DNA from: Pyrrhosoma nymphula
Lineage: Eukaryota > Arthropoda > Insecta > Odonata > Coenagrionidae
Assembly: GCA_963573305.1 (NCBI GenBank)
Contig: OY754337.1
Span: 72,141,094-72,205,093 of the forward strand
Direction of reading: 5' to 3'
DNA: 64,000 nucleotides
How positions within the stretch are numbered: the stretch's first letter is position 1; the number at the start of each line of letters is the position of its first letter. Shown here piece by piece: positions 24,155-35,349 of the stretch. Made by a program: the position numbers and the translations under genes. The notes under the pieces are model-generated. The model saw only the letters and a program-made list of their open reading frames with translations. It was not told the DNA's origin and made no database searches.

Positions 24155-25125
24155 TAGGGATGCAAGTAATTTAGTATATTAATCGATTTTACTGAACCAA
24201 AATTAATCTATTATTTTAATAGATTAATGAAGGTCCGATTATAATTGGTAATCAATTAGTTGGTATCGATTTTACCGACTTTTCGCGGGTTGCCATCTTT
24301 TAAGAAATGAGAAAATGATTTTATAAGCGATTGAGTTCTTGATCATAAGGAACTTTCATCAGGAAGGATTCAGGAAGTTTCATCACTTTTTAAATAAAAA
24401 TCATAATACTGTTTAGTTGATATTTTAGAGACTTTTATTTATTAGATGGGTTGCCATCTTTTAAGAAATGAGAAAATGATTTTGTAAGCGATTGAGTTCT
24501 TGATCATAAGGAACTTTCATCAGGAAGGATTCAGGAAGTTTCATCACTTTTTAAATAAAAATCATAGTACTGTTTAGTTGATATTTTAGAGACTTTTATT
24601 TATTAGACTATATAAGCGATGTATTAGGTCTTGTCCACATCTCTAGCTTGTTACGTGGGCAATTTTTTAAGCTCGTATTTTACATGCGAGTAGTTGCTAA
24701 CAACTTTATTCCATTTCTAAACTATTTCCTGAATAGTCAGGTTCAAAAAATATTATAACGATTGAAATGTTAGCAATCTTGGTTGATTATTTTTAATGGA
24801 AGTTTTATTGTTGGAATTGGCTTAAACAAACTGTTCAGTTAATATTTTTCTACTTATACTTGATTATCTGACACATATCCATGATACACTTTCAATGGGT
24901 AACATGGAGAGGATGAAGAGTTACCATGAAAATAACCCTGATAACCTTCAAGAGCGTTTAAAATTAAATTGCGACAGTGTGCCCGAAAACTCGCACAAAC
25001 ATACGGCGTAAATAGTACGGTAATCGATTATTTATCCTCCAATGAATCGTTGTAATCGATTCATGAACTTTCGATTACAACAGAGTATAGGTAATCGATT
25101 ACTGAGTGAAAAGTTGGCATCTCTA
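24155..25125. mobile_element. Non-autonomous hAT-type DNA transposon with intact target duplication
   Basis: The element is bounded by CTAAAGAC at 24147-24154 and the same 8 bp at 25126-25133, a perfect target-site duplication of the length made by hAT transposases. Its ends are short imperfect inverted repeats: TAGGGATGCAA on the left and, reverse-complemented, TAGAGATGCCA on the right (9 of 11 match). Repeats built on AATCGATTA lie just inside both ends, as subterminal repeats often do in hAT elements. At 971 bp, with no transposase motif in any frame, it needed a transposase in trans. An internal 161-bp tandem duplication is listed separately. Confidence 0.8.
24287..24607. repeat. 161-bp tandem duplication, two near-identical copies
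   Basis: Unit 1 starts at 24287 and unit 2 at 24448, both with GGGTTGCCATCTTTTAAG. Only two substitutions are evident (TTTTATAAGC against TTTTGTAAGC, CATAATACT against CATAGTACT). The duplication is therefore young and lies wholly inside the hAT-type element. Confidence 0.9.
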
Positions 25126-25133
25126 CTAAAGAC

Positions 25134-27065
25134 CCATTTTGGAACTCGGGGGCAAACGATGGCGTCACAGCTCGTTCTGGAGACAAGTACTGTCATCGAT
25201 GGTTTCCACATCTCCTTCCTTGAGCCGGCAGATATTCCTCTGGAACTATTTTAGGAAATATCTTATCTATAAAACCTCTCATCTGGTTGAATCCCTGAAA
25301 AGCCAATATGCGACTCATGCACTAGGAAAACACTATATCCTTCCTCGGATATTCCAAAAATTTCTTAAACTTTGGATTGTGTTTCATGTTGTAAAGGTAA
25401 CCTTTACCTCGAGAGAATTGCATGCTAAACAGAGGTCGTCGAGCAATACGTTCCAGGGTGTATGAAAGCACGGTTTAAGGTAGCTACCGCGGGCTTGTTC
25501 GTTTTCCTGTGCCACGTGTGGTTTACAAATGATAACTTCAACATTCATCACATTGAGTTTTACCAATTGATTGGCAGGTTTTTGGAAAGGAATTAAACAA
25601 AAATCATAGGTAACTGGACCCTATCAGTGGGTGTACTAGAGAGCATAAAATCGTGTCCAGGCATCAACCAGGGAGGTTAACCATGGAGTTAGTCATCGAA
25701 ACGTTGGCAGCAACACCGAGGTAACTCCTATCGTACGGCAAGTACCAGATCCTTCAGCAGACCCTACCTCTTTCTAGTTTCCCTAGTTTCTCTCACAAAT
25801 TTTGTCAACATACGTCTCAAAACTTAGGGTGTGTGATTATTCTCTATCATGAAGACCGGCGCGGAGAATATAACACAGCTTGGAATTAGCTGGAGTTATC
25901 CAGTTGTATGACAAGAATATGAACCCAGTACCCTTTGATCAGTCGTAACATACCCTTCGTATTAAGTGTTCACACAGAGTTTTAGTTGCACAATAGCAGC
26001 CTTGGCGAAGTCACGTTTTCTCATTCGAAGAGTTAAAAAGCAGTGAAATGGTTCCAGAGAGATATCCTCAAACCGATGGGCAATAGTAAAAATTCTTGAA
26101 AAAATCGAACTTTGTGTATCATTAAGGGAGCCAGTTTGAATAAAATTGAGTATTATTCCTAGTCATAGATCATTTAATTAGTAAATTTCTTATAAGATAA
26201 TTATATTTTATTCCAATTTTGCCTTTCACACAATGCTCAAACATGTTTGGTCCAATTTGCAGTAAAAATGTTGACCGTGGGATATCGCCTTGACGGTGGA
26301 AATTTTTTAATCTAGTTGCAACTTATTTTCAATTTTAGTCACCCCACAATTCTCGTTCATTGAGGTATTTTATTTTCCACACCATATTATAAAATAATCT
26401 TCGTTTCTGAATCTAAGGAAAGTTCTCGTTTATTCATTAAGTCTAGGTTAAGATGAAGTCACAGCGATAGAGAAGTTCAAATGATTGATTATCATCAGCA
26501 ACTAAGGCTGCGACCGTTCCCACTGGAATCTGCTGGGGTCACCCTGGTTTACTTTATCTACTTTTTTCCTCTAGACTAAACTCCGGAAGGCAATGCAGAT
26601 TACACAAGAGCCCAGAGTAAAGGGGGAGGAAGAAACGAATGACTCAAGAAAGTTGGAATTAAATTATGCGCAAATAAGCTTGCTCTTGACTTATATTCGC
26701 TCTCGGATTTTTCCCAAATGGCTTTACCCGAAATACTTTACGAAATGAAACAATTGTCACCTCTACGATGTTTCACTGTAGCGCATTCCACGTGATAAAG
26801 TTTCTGTGATTTCACTTTATTTAGTATATCTCTCGCGTGGCTTATTGATGTAATTCGCCAAAGAAAATTATGAAATTCACGACGTGACAGATGAGAGTTT
26901 TTTATTTATATTTTATCAATCAACTTGTTGCGAACGTACGCAACAATCTTCCACTCATTTTCGAAAGAGTTTTGCATTAAAACATCAAGGTAGGAAGCAA
27001 GGTATTGCAATTCAAGCGTTATTTTCAAGTTAATATAAGCATTGTAATTCTATGTGTAAACAAAA
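25134..27065. other. No recognisable feature
   Basis: AT-rich sequence. The overlapping open frames at 25042-25465 (up to 108 codons) show no known motif and no codon-like composition by eye. Confidence 0.5.
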
Positions 27066-27165
27066 CTTGTAATAAATCGATGTGAAAAACTTAGTTATAC
27101 TTATCATTTACAATGCTAAGCAAATTCCACGAAGTCACGCCCGAGACAACGGAATATATTTAAAA
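27066..27165 (+). repeat. Dispersed repeat shared with 31540-31640
   Basis: The block containing TTGTAATAA, GAAAAAC, GTTATACTTATCATTT, GCAAATTCCA and TCACGCCCGAGA matches, in order and with few changes, the right flank of the hammerhead-like foldback at 31.4-31.6 kb. There the sequence directly follows the motif, so this is probably a terminal-repeat piece of the same element without its ribozyme-like part. Confidence 0.7.
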
Positions 27166-27174
27166 GATAAGGAT

Positions 27175-27735
27175 ACAGAGAAACAAACTGGCCCAACTTA
27201 ATTGATTTGAAATAGCGGAGAAATTGCCACAGGAATAAATCTGCCTGGACCAGGAATCGAACCGCGGACATTTGACTTGCCGGGCCAATGCGAGACCACT
27301 AAGCTACCTAGACTTCCTAATTTCCGTGGCAATTTAGGAGAATACAAGGGGACTGGATTTTAAGCCCTTGCGGCTCATCAAAGGTGGCAGCGCAAGGAAG
27401 CAGAGGACTTCAAGGAACCCATAACCCATGCGGTTGCATCCTATACCAGCCCTCATGCCATGCTAGGCCACGAATGAAGATATTCATGCCTACCGCAACT
27501 ACGGCGATTGAAATAACGGAGAAATTTCCACAGGAAAATAACATATTGTCCCCTTGTATCAACCTAAATTGCCACTGGGATCAGGAAGCCTGGGTAGCGT
27601 AGTGGTCTGCTCATTCGCTCGGCAGGCCAAAAGTCCGTTTCTATTCCCGTTCCAGGCCGATTTTTTCCTGTGGCAATTTCTCCGTTATTTCAATCGCCGT
27701 AAATGGGGCAGGCATGAATATCTTTATTTGATATG
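27175..27735. repeat. Inverted dimer of a tRNA-derived SINE (SINE-C)
   Basis: A plus copy starts at about 27590 with A-box-like TAGCGTAGTGGTCTGC, has a degraded B box near 27640 and a body with CCTGTGGCAATTTCTCCG. A minus copy lies at about 27175-27325, with CGCGGTTCGATTCC as B box when reverse-complemented and the same body. Between them the leaders mirror each other: GTGGCAATTTAGG then ACAAGGGGAC near 27345-27372, and GTCCCCTTGT then CCTAAATTGCCAC near 27550-27577. A further antisense body piece lies near 27480-27535. The arrangement is head to head. Confidence 0.75.
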
Positions 27736-28436
27736 AACCTTCGCTGGGATAATCACTTGGTAAAATCTTCCCTCATCTATCAAACTGACTTTCAAATTGA
27801 AAACTTATGCGGTTATTAATTATTTTATCGGTAATTATATCGGTATAATCGGTAATCGGCATAACTGATATAATCGGTACTATATTATCGGTAATTATAA
27901 TTCAGTTATTAATGTTAAAAATTAATCTGTAATGTCAGGTAGAAAAAGATAAAGGAGGAATGCGCACCTGAGCAAAAGGAAGGCGAGGAATGCTTAGGGA
28001 AGAATCTATTCAAAAGCATCTGAATTATGAAATCATCAAACGTTGAATAACTTCGAAATCAGCAGTTGCATAACCAAAACCCTTTGTTGGTCAATATAAT
28101 TAGGCAGTTATAAAGATAACCTCACTCCTAAACCTGAGATTATATATGCAAATAAATGAGAGAAGATGAAATCTTGAGAAATGTTTAATTAATCACAAAC
28201 ACGAATATAAATTTAAATATTTTATTCATTCACTCAAACCACTCACAGGACCACTAAGATCATGTTTATGTGTATTTATCCTATTTTACTTGTTAATTCA
28301 CCCGATGTAAGGGGACATAAGTACTGTTATCGGGGATTTGAAATAAATGAGAAAAAATAAAATTTATTCCGGGAAAATGTGCATGTTTGGCTGAAGCCGA
28401 CAGTAAAACTGGCGTTGGCGTAGAATTTAGGCGTTG
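27736..28436. other. AT-rich, no gene; ATCGGTAATTATA-type simple repeats
   Basis: Between 27820 and 27900 variants of ATCGGTAATTATA and CGGTATAATCGG recur four or five times, a degenerate short tandem array. Nothing else was recognised. Confidence 0.5.
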
Positions 28437-28462
28437 TTTGTGTGTGTGTGTGTGTGTGTGTG
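28437..28462. repeat. (GT)n microsatellite
   Basis: An uninterrupted TG dinucleotide run of about 12 units, ending in TGCG. The reading frames with poly-Thr-His on the minus strand come from this run. Confidence 0.9.
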
Positions 28463-29605
28463 CGTACATTTGATTCGTGCCCCTTTTTGAGCCAAATCCT
28501 CCAGTAATGAGTCACCAACAAACGACACAAATGTGGTACCGCTTGAGTTTTTATTAACTCTTGACGTCATGGGCAACGCCGCGCCGGCGGGTGGAAATGT
28601 GATCACCATGTCAGCGGATCAGGATTATGCGGGAGTAAAATGCCGAAACGGCACAGGAAACGGAACTTTTGAGAGCCTGGAATTGGTCAGTCACCCGACC
28701 AATGGGATACGCTAGGAAAAATGCTCATCCTCTTCGTGCCGATCCTCGGTCATTTTATTTTTTTTCAAACGTCCGATCACGTCCGCTTGGAGACCAACCA
28801 CCGACCGTTCTCCTCCCAGCATCTCTCCTCCCCCTCAGTTGCGAAGGTCAAAAAAACAGCACCACCTCCGCCCATCCAATCCGTGGTGGACCCACATCTA
28901 CGGTCTGCGGAACAACCCGGCCGGGAAGGAGTTGCTAATGGACCACCGTCCATTTCTGACTCATTCGCGAAGCATCAGCGCTGATTTCTGCCACCTTCGC
29001 TGATCACAAAACCCCGTGGATGTAGCTTGACGACCGGGAAACATGCATGTATTTATGTTGACGCTTCTAGAACGTCCCCTGTGCCCTCTGATGATCTTAA
29101 GTCTTTCTTTCTCCTCCTCCCACGCATAATGAAAGATCAAACTCATTTGCTCGACAAGGTTAAAATGTGCAGGGGTTGTGGGTGCAGCAATCCATCCAGC
29201 TATGTGCTGGCGCATTACTCACACTTATTTATGAGAGCGTCGGAGTTGATATGGGAATCAGTCGTGGGAAATTTATGTTTTCAAAGCAATCCATCCCATC
29301 TAATCGGTTACGCAGTAATACAACTGGGGTAAGACAGCTCATCAAAAAGAGCTCGTCCATCTTCGTTACGGCTCATAAAACCACGTTCATCGAATAACTG
29401 TCTTTAAACGTGGAAAACCGGTTAGTGAGTTTAACTTTCAAATTTTAAGTTGACCGGTTAGTTCGGATTCGGTTGAATATGAATGAAATTCACTGGATTA
29501 TTGCCCAACCGTACTAATAAGTTAATTGATAAATTTTACCAGCCAATTAGTAGGCACACACCTGATTTAAAGCTATCGCGAGCCTTTTCACTATGATAAA
29601 AAAGA
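28463..29605. other. GC-richer stretch with overlapping short open frames
   Basis: 28530-29330 is visibly richer in G and C than its surroundings and has open frames of 60-101 codons on both strands (for example 28669-28938, 28721-28984 and 29027-29332, plus). None has a motif I recognise. This could be a host exon or promoter region, or an old element. No confident splice pair or start context was found. Confidence 0.35.
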
Positions 29606-29609
29606 CTTT

Positions 29610-29767
29610 TTTTATTATATCCACGTCACAAATTAATTAAGGCCAACGTTTCCCCTCCAATACTGGAGACTCCTTCATATTTAAAGCTTCAACCTTGAAG
29701 AATCCTCCGGTAAAGAGGGGAAACGTTGGTATTTATTTACTTGTGACGTGGATATAATTCAATAAGT
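29610..29767. repeat. Foldback with hammerhead-like motif in both arms
   Basis: The left arm, about 29614-29660, and right arm, about 29717-29766, are inverted copies (CCACGTCACAA and CCAACGTTTCCCCTC on the left, complements on the right). Reading outward, each arm ends in GGGGAAACGTTGG then, on the right, TATTTATTTACTTGTGACGTGG. Both arms contain the core elements of a minimal hammerhead. No coding part is present. Confidence 0.75.
29692..29730 (+). ncRNA. Hammerhead-like motif, plus arm
   Basis: ACC, then TTGAAGA (CUGANGA with C to U at the first position), stem II CCTC/GAGG around a 7-nt loop, GAAA, a 2-bp stem III AC/GT, T at the cleavage position and GGT, which pairs with ACC as a 3-bp stem I. 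One G is extra between stem II and GAAA. The mirror arm (about 29640-29682, minus) has CTCC/GGAG as stem II and the same GAAACGTT. Paired changes in stem II between the arms are what a folded RNA would allow. Confidence 0.5.
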
Positions 29768-29956
29768 CTTATTTGCCATAACAAATACGTAGTTTACTAT
29801 TTATTCACAATGAATGCATAAATTAAAATTAATACCAATATGCATTAATAGGCTCTAAGGCTCTTGCATATTTAGATTTATGTCATGAGCAGCCCATGGT
29901 AACAACCAGGGATGTAAAAAAAAGGGAGGAATCAGGCGAGATGTTGTGGAATATGA

Positions 29957-30800
29957 ACATAATAAGAACTAAGATATTACAATTTTTCACAGATAAAGTT
30001 CTACTCGCATTCAAGAACATAAAAAGTGCTACTTAGCTGGAAATCCCACTTCTATTTTTGCCCAACACCTGTTAGATTATAATCACACCTGTGACTTTCA
30101 GTTTAAAGTTTTGCACTCACTCAACAAAGGTCGTAAATTAGACGCAATGGAGCAGCTAGAAATCATCCAAAGGAGAAAAAAGAAGTTCCCCCTCCTGAAC
30201 GATGTACAGTTTTACTATTCCCCCTCCCCCCTCCTGTCAATCACCTTCCCTTAGTGCGTGAGTGTGCAGTTGTGCACCCTGCAACTAAGTGTATTAAATT
30301 TCCCTGTGCTCTGACTCCCCCCCCCCTTTCCCGATGTTGTATTGGAGCATATTGGTCGGGCTCCAGGCATCAAGAAGACTGACCACACGCCGTGGGACAC
30401 TCCACAAAGAACCCCCCTTTTTGTTTTATACAAAGTGTCGTCTACTGTTGTGTACCCCACAAAAATTCCCCAGTAACCAGTGACAAAGTTTAATTTTCCA
30501 ATGCTTTTCCCTTTCCCCCCCCCCCTCGACGCGCCGCGGGACATCTCCTTAACGAACTTGTTTTTTCAAAATTCAAATGTTGACGTTTTTCTTGTGTAAA
30601 TAAAACTCCCTCCCCCCCTTGAAATTTTTCCCCTTCCCCACTCCCTCCCTCCACCTTCCTAACCTCCCTCACCCACCTTTTCTTGTATATATACCTTGAT
30701 TTCCAAATATATGTACCTGATGATGATGCAGTGCATCGAACCCCGGGTCGATTAAAACTTTATCTGTGGAAAATTGTAATATCTTAGTTCTTATCAGGGA
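29957..30800 (+). mobile_element. Penelope-like element fragment with GIY-YIG remnant
   Basis: Inverted arms of about 42 bp bound the element: 29957-29999, minus sense, and 30755-30800, plus, sharing ACTTTATCTGTG and ATTGTAATATCTTAGTTCTTAT. Between them, about 30020-30200, one plus frame reads RIQEHKKCYLAGNPTSIFAQHLLDYNHTCDF, then KVLHSLNKGRKLDAMEQLEI. The R-x3-H...FA-HL...NH...E-LEI pattern is the C-terminal half of the GIY-YIG endonuclease typical of PLEs. The reverse transcriptase is absent. A C-rich, pyrimidine-rich region (30190-30680) lies between the frame end and a hammerhead-like motif at 30714. Confidence 0.7.
30714..30753 (+). ncRNA. Hammerhead-like motif in PLE terminal repeat
   Basis: CTGATGA at 30717-30723 is intact. 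GATG/CATC forms stem II around a 5-nt loop, followed by GAAC where GAAA is expected, then CCCGGGT as stem III and C at the cleavage position. Stem I is poor (C-G, then A opposite A). It sits downstream of a GIY-YIG remnant and just before the element's inverted terminal arm. Confidence 0.45.
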
Positions 30801-31453
30801 TGTAAATATTTATAAGAGAAGGAGCATTGTTGAGAGAGAGAGACTGAGATGAAAGATTGGAATAAATCTGAGTAAGAAAACTACATTAAAATAATTGGCT
30901 CAACAAAACAAAGGATAGCGATCTACATCTCCTTTTCCGCCTAAGGTTTATCAGAAGACTTCAGAAGTATTCACAAAGTTTCAAGTCCTCATGTAGCTAG
31001 AGTTTTATAAGAGGCTTTACCAAGATTTAATCAACAAGCGAATTCTGCAGCCACTCCGCAAAAACGCTGTTCTCTGAAACCTGTAGCACGCTTTTTGTAA
31101 AATATTTTAAAGAAAATTTTCAATCATTAGTTTCATCGAACTCTGATAAGACGATTTTATGAATACGGTTAAGAAATAGAGCATTTGTCTCTCTTTTGAA
31201 GGAAAAATTGTGTGATGGTAGCTCTCATCACACGGGAAGGGGAAAATATCAGAAATATGATTTCATTTACTTCCGGTCGCTAATATTATAATTAATTTAA
31301 CCCAACATTATAAAAAAGTATCACATTGAGTGTTGCTAGAGTAAATGAAAAATATCAACGCATGCCGACATAATATATAACATTTAAAGAAAGGGATGAA
31401 AATTATTGTAAATTATAAGTATATCTCAGTTTTTCCACATAGAATTATTACAA

Positions 31454-31492
31454 GACGACCTAGGTTTCGACCAAGCTCGTCATCATCAGGTG
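31454..31492 (-). ncRNA. Hammerhead-like motif, minus arm
   Basis: On the minus strand CTGATGA is intact. GAC/GTC forms stem II, GAAA is intact, ACCTAGGT forms stem III with a 2-nt loop, and C is the cleavage base. Stem I has C-G and A-U pairs. Confidence 0.5.
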
Positions 31493-31497
31493 ATCGT

Positions 31498-31536
31498 CAC
31501 CTGATGATGACAAGCTTCGTCGAAACCTAGGTCGTC
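31498..31536 (+). ncRNA. Hammerhead-like motif, plus arm
   Basis: CTGATGA at 31501-31507, GAC/GTC stem II around AAGCTTC, GAAA intact, ACC-TA-GGT stem III, C cleavage base at 31533, and GT pairing with AC as a 2-bp stem I. All conserved core positions are kept, so with its opposed twin this is the best-preserved core in the window. Such short stems are thought to work as dimers. Confidence 0.55.
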
Positions 31537-31640
31537 TTATTGTAATAATTCTATGTGGAAAAACTATGTTATACTTATCATTTGAAATGCAATGCAAATT
31601 CCAGGAAATCACGCCCGAGATCATGGAGGATTAAAATTAG

Positions 31641-34600
31641 GTAAAATTGTACTTAATTTATCGTTTTTGGGTGGAATATTCGCATATTTCAGCTCATTTG
31701 GAGGTAATTTTTCCATTACTACAGAGGATCGTACTGACGACTTAGATGATGCTAGATTTTTTTTCCGAATTGCTAAATTCCAAAATAGCTTTTTTATCTC
31801 AGAAACTTTTTGTTAATTTTTCACTTGATTACACGCAAATTTGCATTCACAATAATAAATTTATCATCAAATATTACGATTCATTGGCGCATGCAAAATC
31901 TAGATACTATACTTATTTTTTGCCGCTTTTAAGATTCCTAGCAAAACTTTAGGAGATTTTTTTTCATTTATCTAAGAATAGGCACTTGTTTCTGATATAA
32001 GTAGCTTGGAATTCAGTTGCGTAACAATCTCATTCAAAATTTTATATTGGCGCCTTAATCAGATATTTAATTTTTTTTCTATCGGTGGGTTCAAACGCAC
32101 AGCGATCAAGAGCATGTCGTAGATCAAGCGTTCAAAATCCAACTTTGTGATCGTGGTAAATGCGTGCCTCAAAGCGTAGAGGGAAACTAGTGTTGAAAAC
32201 TCGGCCGCTGATCAGTGTGTACCATGCTGACGTCTTGCTGATGCCATTGGATGCTTACGGACAAACCCTGGTCACATGGTTTCAGCATATAGCCCACCCT
32301 TGATAGGGAGATTAAGGAGTGAAAGTAAGGGAAGGGAAGTTGTAGGAACTTCCTAAAATTATCCTCCCTGTTATCTAACACTCCACGAATTATTAATGGC
32401 TAAATCACCTCAGTTGTCGTTCTCCTGCTCTAATTACTAGTGCATCTACTCTATTCTGGCATGGAAGGTGAAAAGGAAGGGGGGGAGGAGGTGTTTGCCA
32501 TCATGTATTGGTGAATAAATAAGTTTCGCACACACGTGTCTACGCCACCACATAGGCGTCTTGCTTTTTTTCGGATGCTTGTTCTATTTCCATGAAAGGG
32601 TGACCAGGAGAGAGCACATTGTAATAAAAGCTTCGTAAATCAGGTATTCCTCCCAAAATATTTACTCTATGTTCGCGAAGGTGACAGAGGGGAGAATGTT
32701 GGGTAAGCACGGGAGGGATAGAACTTTAGATGGTATGAAGGAAGTCAAAAGGTGCCTAATATTTTAGAATATTTATCTTTTCAGGAGGTGGTGTGCCTTG
32801 GTTTTTTAAATAATGGATGTTATTTAGTCCATTGACAAAATGTTTCGCAAAATTTATTTTGTTTCAACAGAGCTATATGAGTATATGTTACAAGTACCTA
32901 CACAAGATACCTGTACTTTATACTCATAGAGCCCCGAGTAAGCAAAATGTACTTTGTGGAACGTCGACTAATGGAGTAAATAGTAGTAGGTTTCCATTGT
33001 TTAAAAAAACCAAAGTCTATCATCTCCTGATAAGATAAATATTATTAAAACAAGAAGTCGATAAAAACTTACAATCTAAAATTTTAACGGGGTTTTTCAT
33101 TGGAAAAAAAATTGACAAGGTAAATATCTAATTCATGAAATAAGAAAATACTTATAGTGAGATAACGTTAGATAAGACCCTCTTTACACGGACGGGGATA
33201 ACATGGACAGATAGATATAAATTCTTTGTGTGGGTAAAATTAAAACTAATTAGTCCCTTTTTCCACCTGAACCCTAAAAAGGACTTCGTAGATTTATTAG
33301 GAAAAAAATTTAAGTAAATATTTATTTGAAATATAGAATACCTTTAAGGGTGTATTCTTCATATAATACACCATCCTATTCCTTTATGGAACATATGATG
33401 AAAGAGAGGTAAAAATGACAACAGCGAGTGTCCTCTCAAAAGGTTGAATGTAAAGTAATTGGGTTAAAATAGGTTCGGGCCATCATAATAAAAACACGTG
33501 ATATCCTCCTTCAAAATATTTTTTTAATGGCTGTTGTAATTAAAAAATGCCAAACGCCAAAAGAAAAACTTTCACCTCATCAACAATCAGAGCTTTAAAT
33601 CGATAGTTGGCTCATATACCTAAATATAAATCACTCGAGACTTTTGAATTATGATACGTGTTTATTGTTGCTGATGCAAGAGAACCGGATACGAGAGAAA
33701 AGATACAGGAAAAAATTCTTAAATTTATCATTGATTCATTCCGATATGCACTGAGCACTCGTGCACGATATGCACGATTCCGATATGAATCACTGAATGC
33801 ACTTTGCGATATTGCGTGACTTCCAAAGATGTCCATAGAGGGAAATATCTCGAATATGGACGCTCCATTTATAAAAGCTTACTCATTCCATACATGATCT
33901 CGTTTTATGCATTGAATGTAAGATCGTTAGGCAAAAGGATGGTGACATTTTAATATCTCTAACATTTTTTTTCATCTTTTTTTTTTAGATAAGTAATCCG
34001 CCTTAGGAAATCCAGGAAATCTCGCCTTCAGTCTCATTTTATTAGTCTCTAATTTATAGATATCGGGCTTCAATAGCACTCCCACAGTGGTAAAAAGTTT
34101 TGGAACAAGCGCCATAGTGATGAATTACAATGAGTAAATACAGCATCTCTACTGCAATATCTACTGTGCCTACGGCTACGAGTGAAAAGTACTGAAATGT
34201 CTGCTGAAAAGTTCCGATTCCAACTCTAGGTAATTGTCGCAGTTTAATTCTCCCTTTTGCCATGTTTTCTGGTTCTCCACGAGGTAAACGGACTCGATGG
34301 AACCCCTACGATGCTATTTAAAAGAAATAGTTCGTTATAATGGGTGCCTGAAATATCACCCTTCTTCCAGATTCCTGATCTTTCCAGATTTTCGTGACCG
34401 AAAATACCACATTTCTAATTTTTCTATTGTACGTTTGGTGAAAATTCACAACACCTCGTCATTTTTCATGTCATCAAAAATGATAAAACGACCGTTTCTT
34501 TAATTTTTTACGGCAATTTTTCGAAAAAATTCTTCAGATCTCCTGGATTATCAATAGTTGATCTCGTGTCCATAGAAGTAGCGAAGTTATTTTTTAATTT

Positions 34601-35349
34601 CAAGTGAACTTCATATAAAATTTGATGTAAAAAGTAACAGTGCATGCAAATATTTTTAGAGCAATCAGTATTGCAAAATGAATTTGTCAGAAACAAACTT
34701 AAGCCACTCATACTTCATGTTCAAGAGACATCCTCACTACATCAATTTAATTTTCGTCGCAGTATATTTCTACATGAATGCATGCTGTTTGTATTTAATT
34801 CTTCAACTCGGCCTCATTTATGGCTTCCTTTTACAACACTCCTATATGGCTAATTTCTTCGCACCATCTTCCCCTTCGAGTAATGTTTAACCTTACAGCT
34901 CAGCTTTTAACATCCCACTACCTCTTAACGACTCTTCCATACACTTTTTCTGACTTCTTTTTCCTTCCAACAACATCCTTCCTCTATAGACCAAGCTGAG
35001 GATGAGATCGTTTGCCTTCTTCTTTGTCACCATTATCATTAATCATTAAGTAGTTTAACTGAGCATTCAGGGAAAAAACAAACAAAGGTTTAAATCATCA
35101 GCATGATTGCTGGTGAAACGGGCTGATCACTCCACATGAAAATAATAATCATCAGTGCAAAGTTAGCTCCACACACTAAAGAGCAATTCATTTCCTGGGC
35201 ATTGACTCGAATTTTTGCGATCCAACAGATGGCTTTTTCTGCCATTTTCTGCCTTCTTGCGACGTAAAAGATTATACCAGAATGCCATCGTAAGATTAGG
35301 TCATATACGATAAGCAAAAATTTCGTTCTTCCCCTGAAAAGAATCAGGT
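31641..35349. other. No gene; short RTE-A-like scrap near 32675-32755
   Basis: At 32675-32755 the words GAGAATGTTGGGTAAGC and GATGGTATGAAGGAAG resemble the extreme C-terminus of RTE-A (compare 15040 and 10780). This is too short for certainty. Elsewhere no family was recognised; open frames are at most 104 codons and look like chance. Confidence 0.4.

Larger units (their letters stand above)
31409..31640. repeat. PLE-type foldback with two opposed hammerhead-like motifs
   Basis: Arms 31429-31492 and 31498-31564 are inverted copies with few changes (TTTTTCCACATAGAATTATTACAA on the left), separated by a short GATCGTC centre. Each arm contains TGATGATGAC, a short loop, GTCGAAACCTAGGTCGTC. Weaker similarity continues outward, and the right flank to 31640 is shared with 27066-27165. 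No coding sequence is present. Confidence 0.8.
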
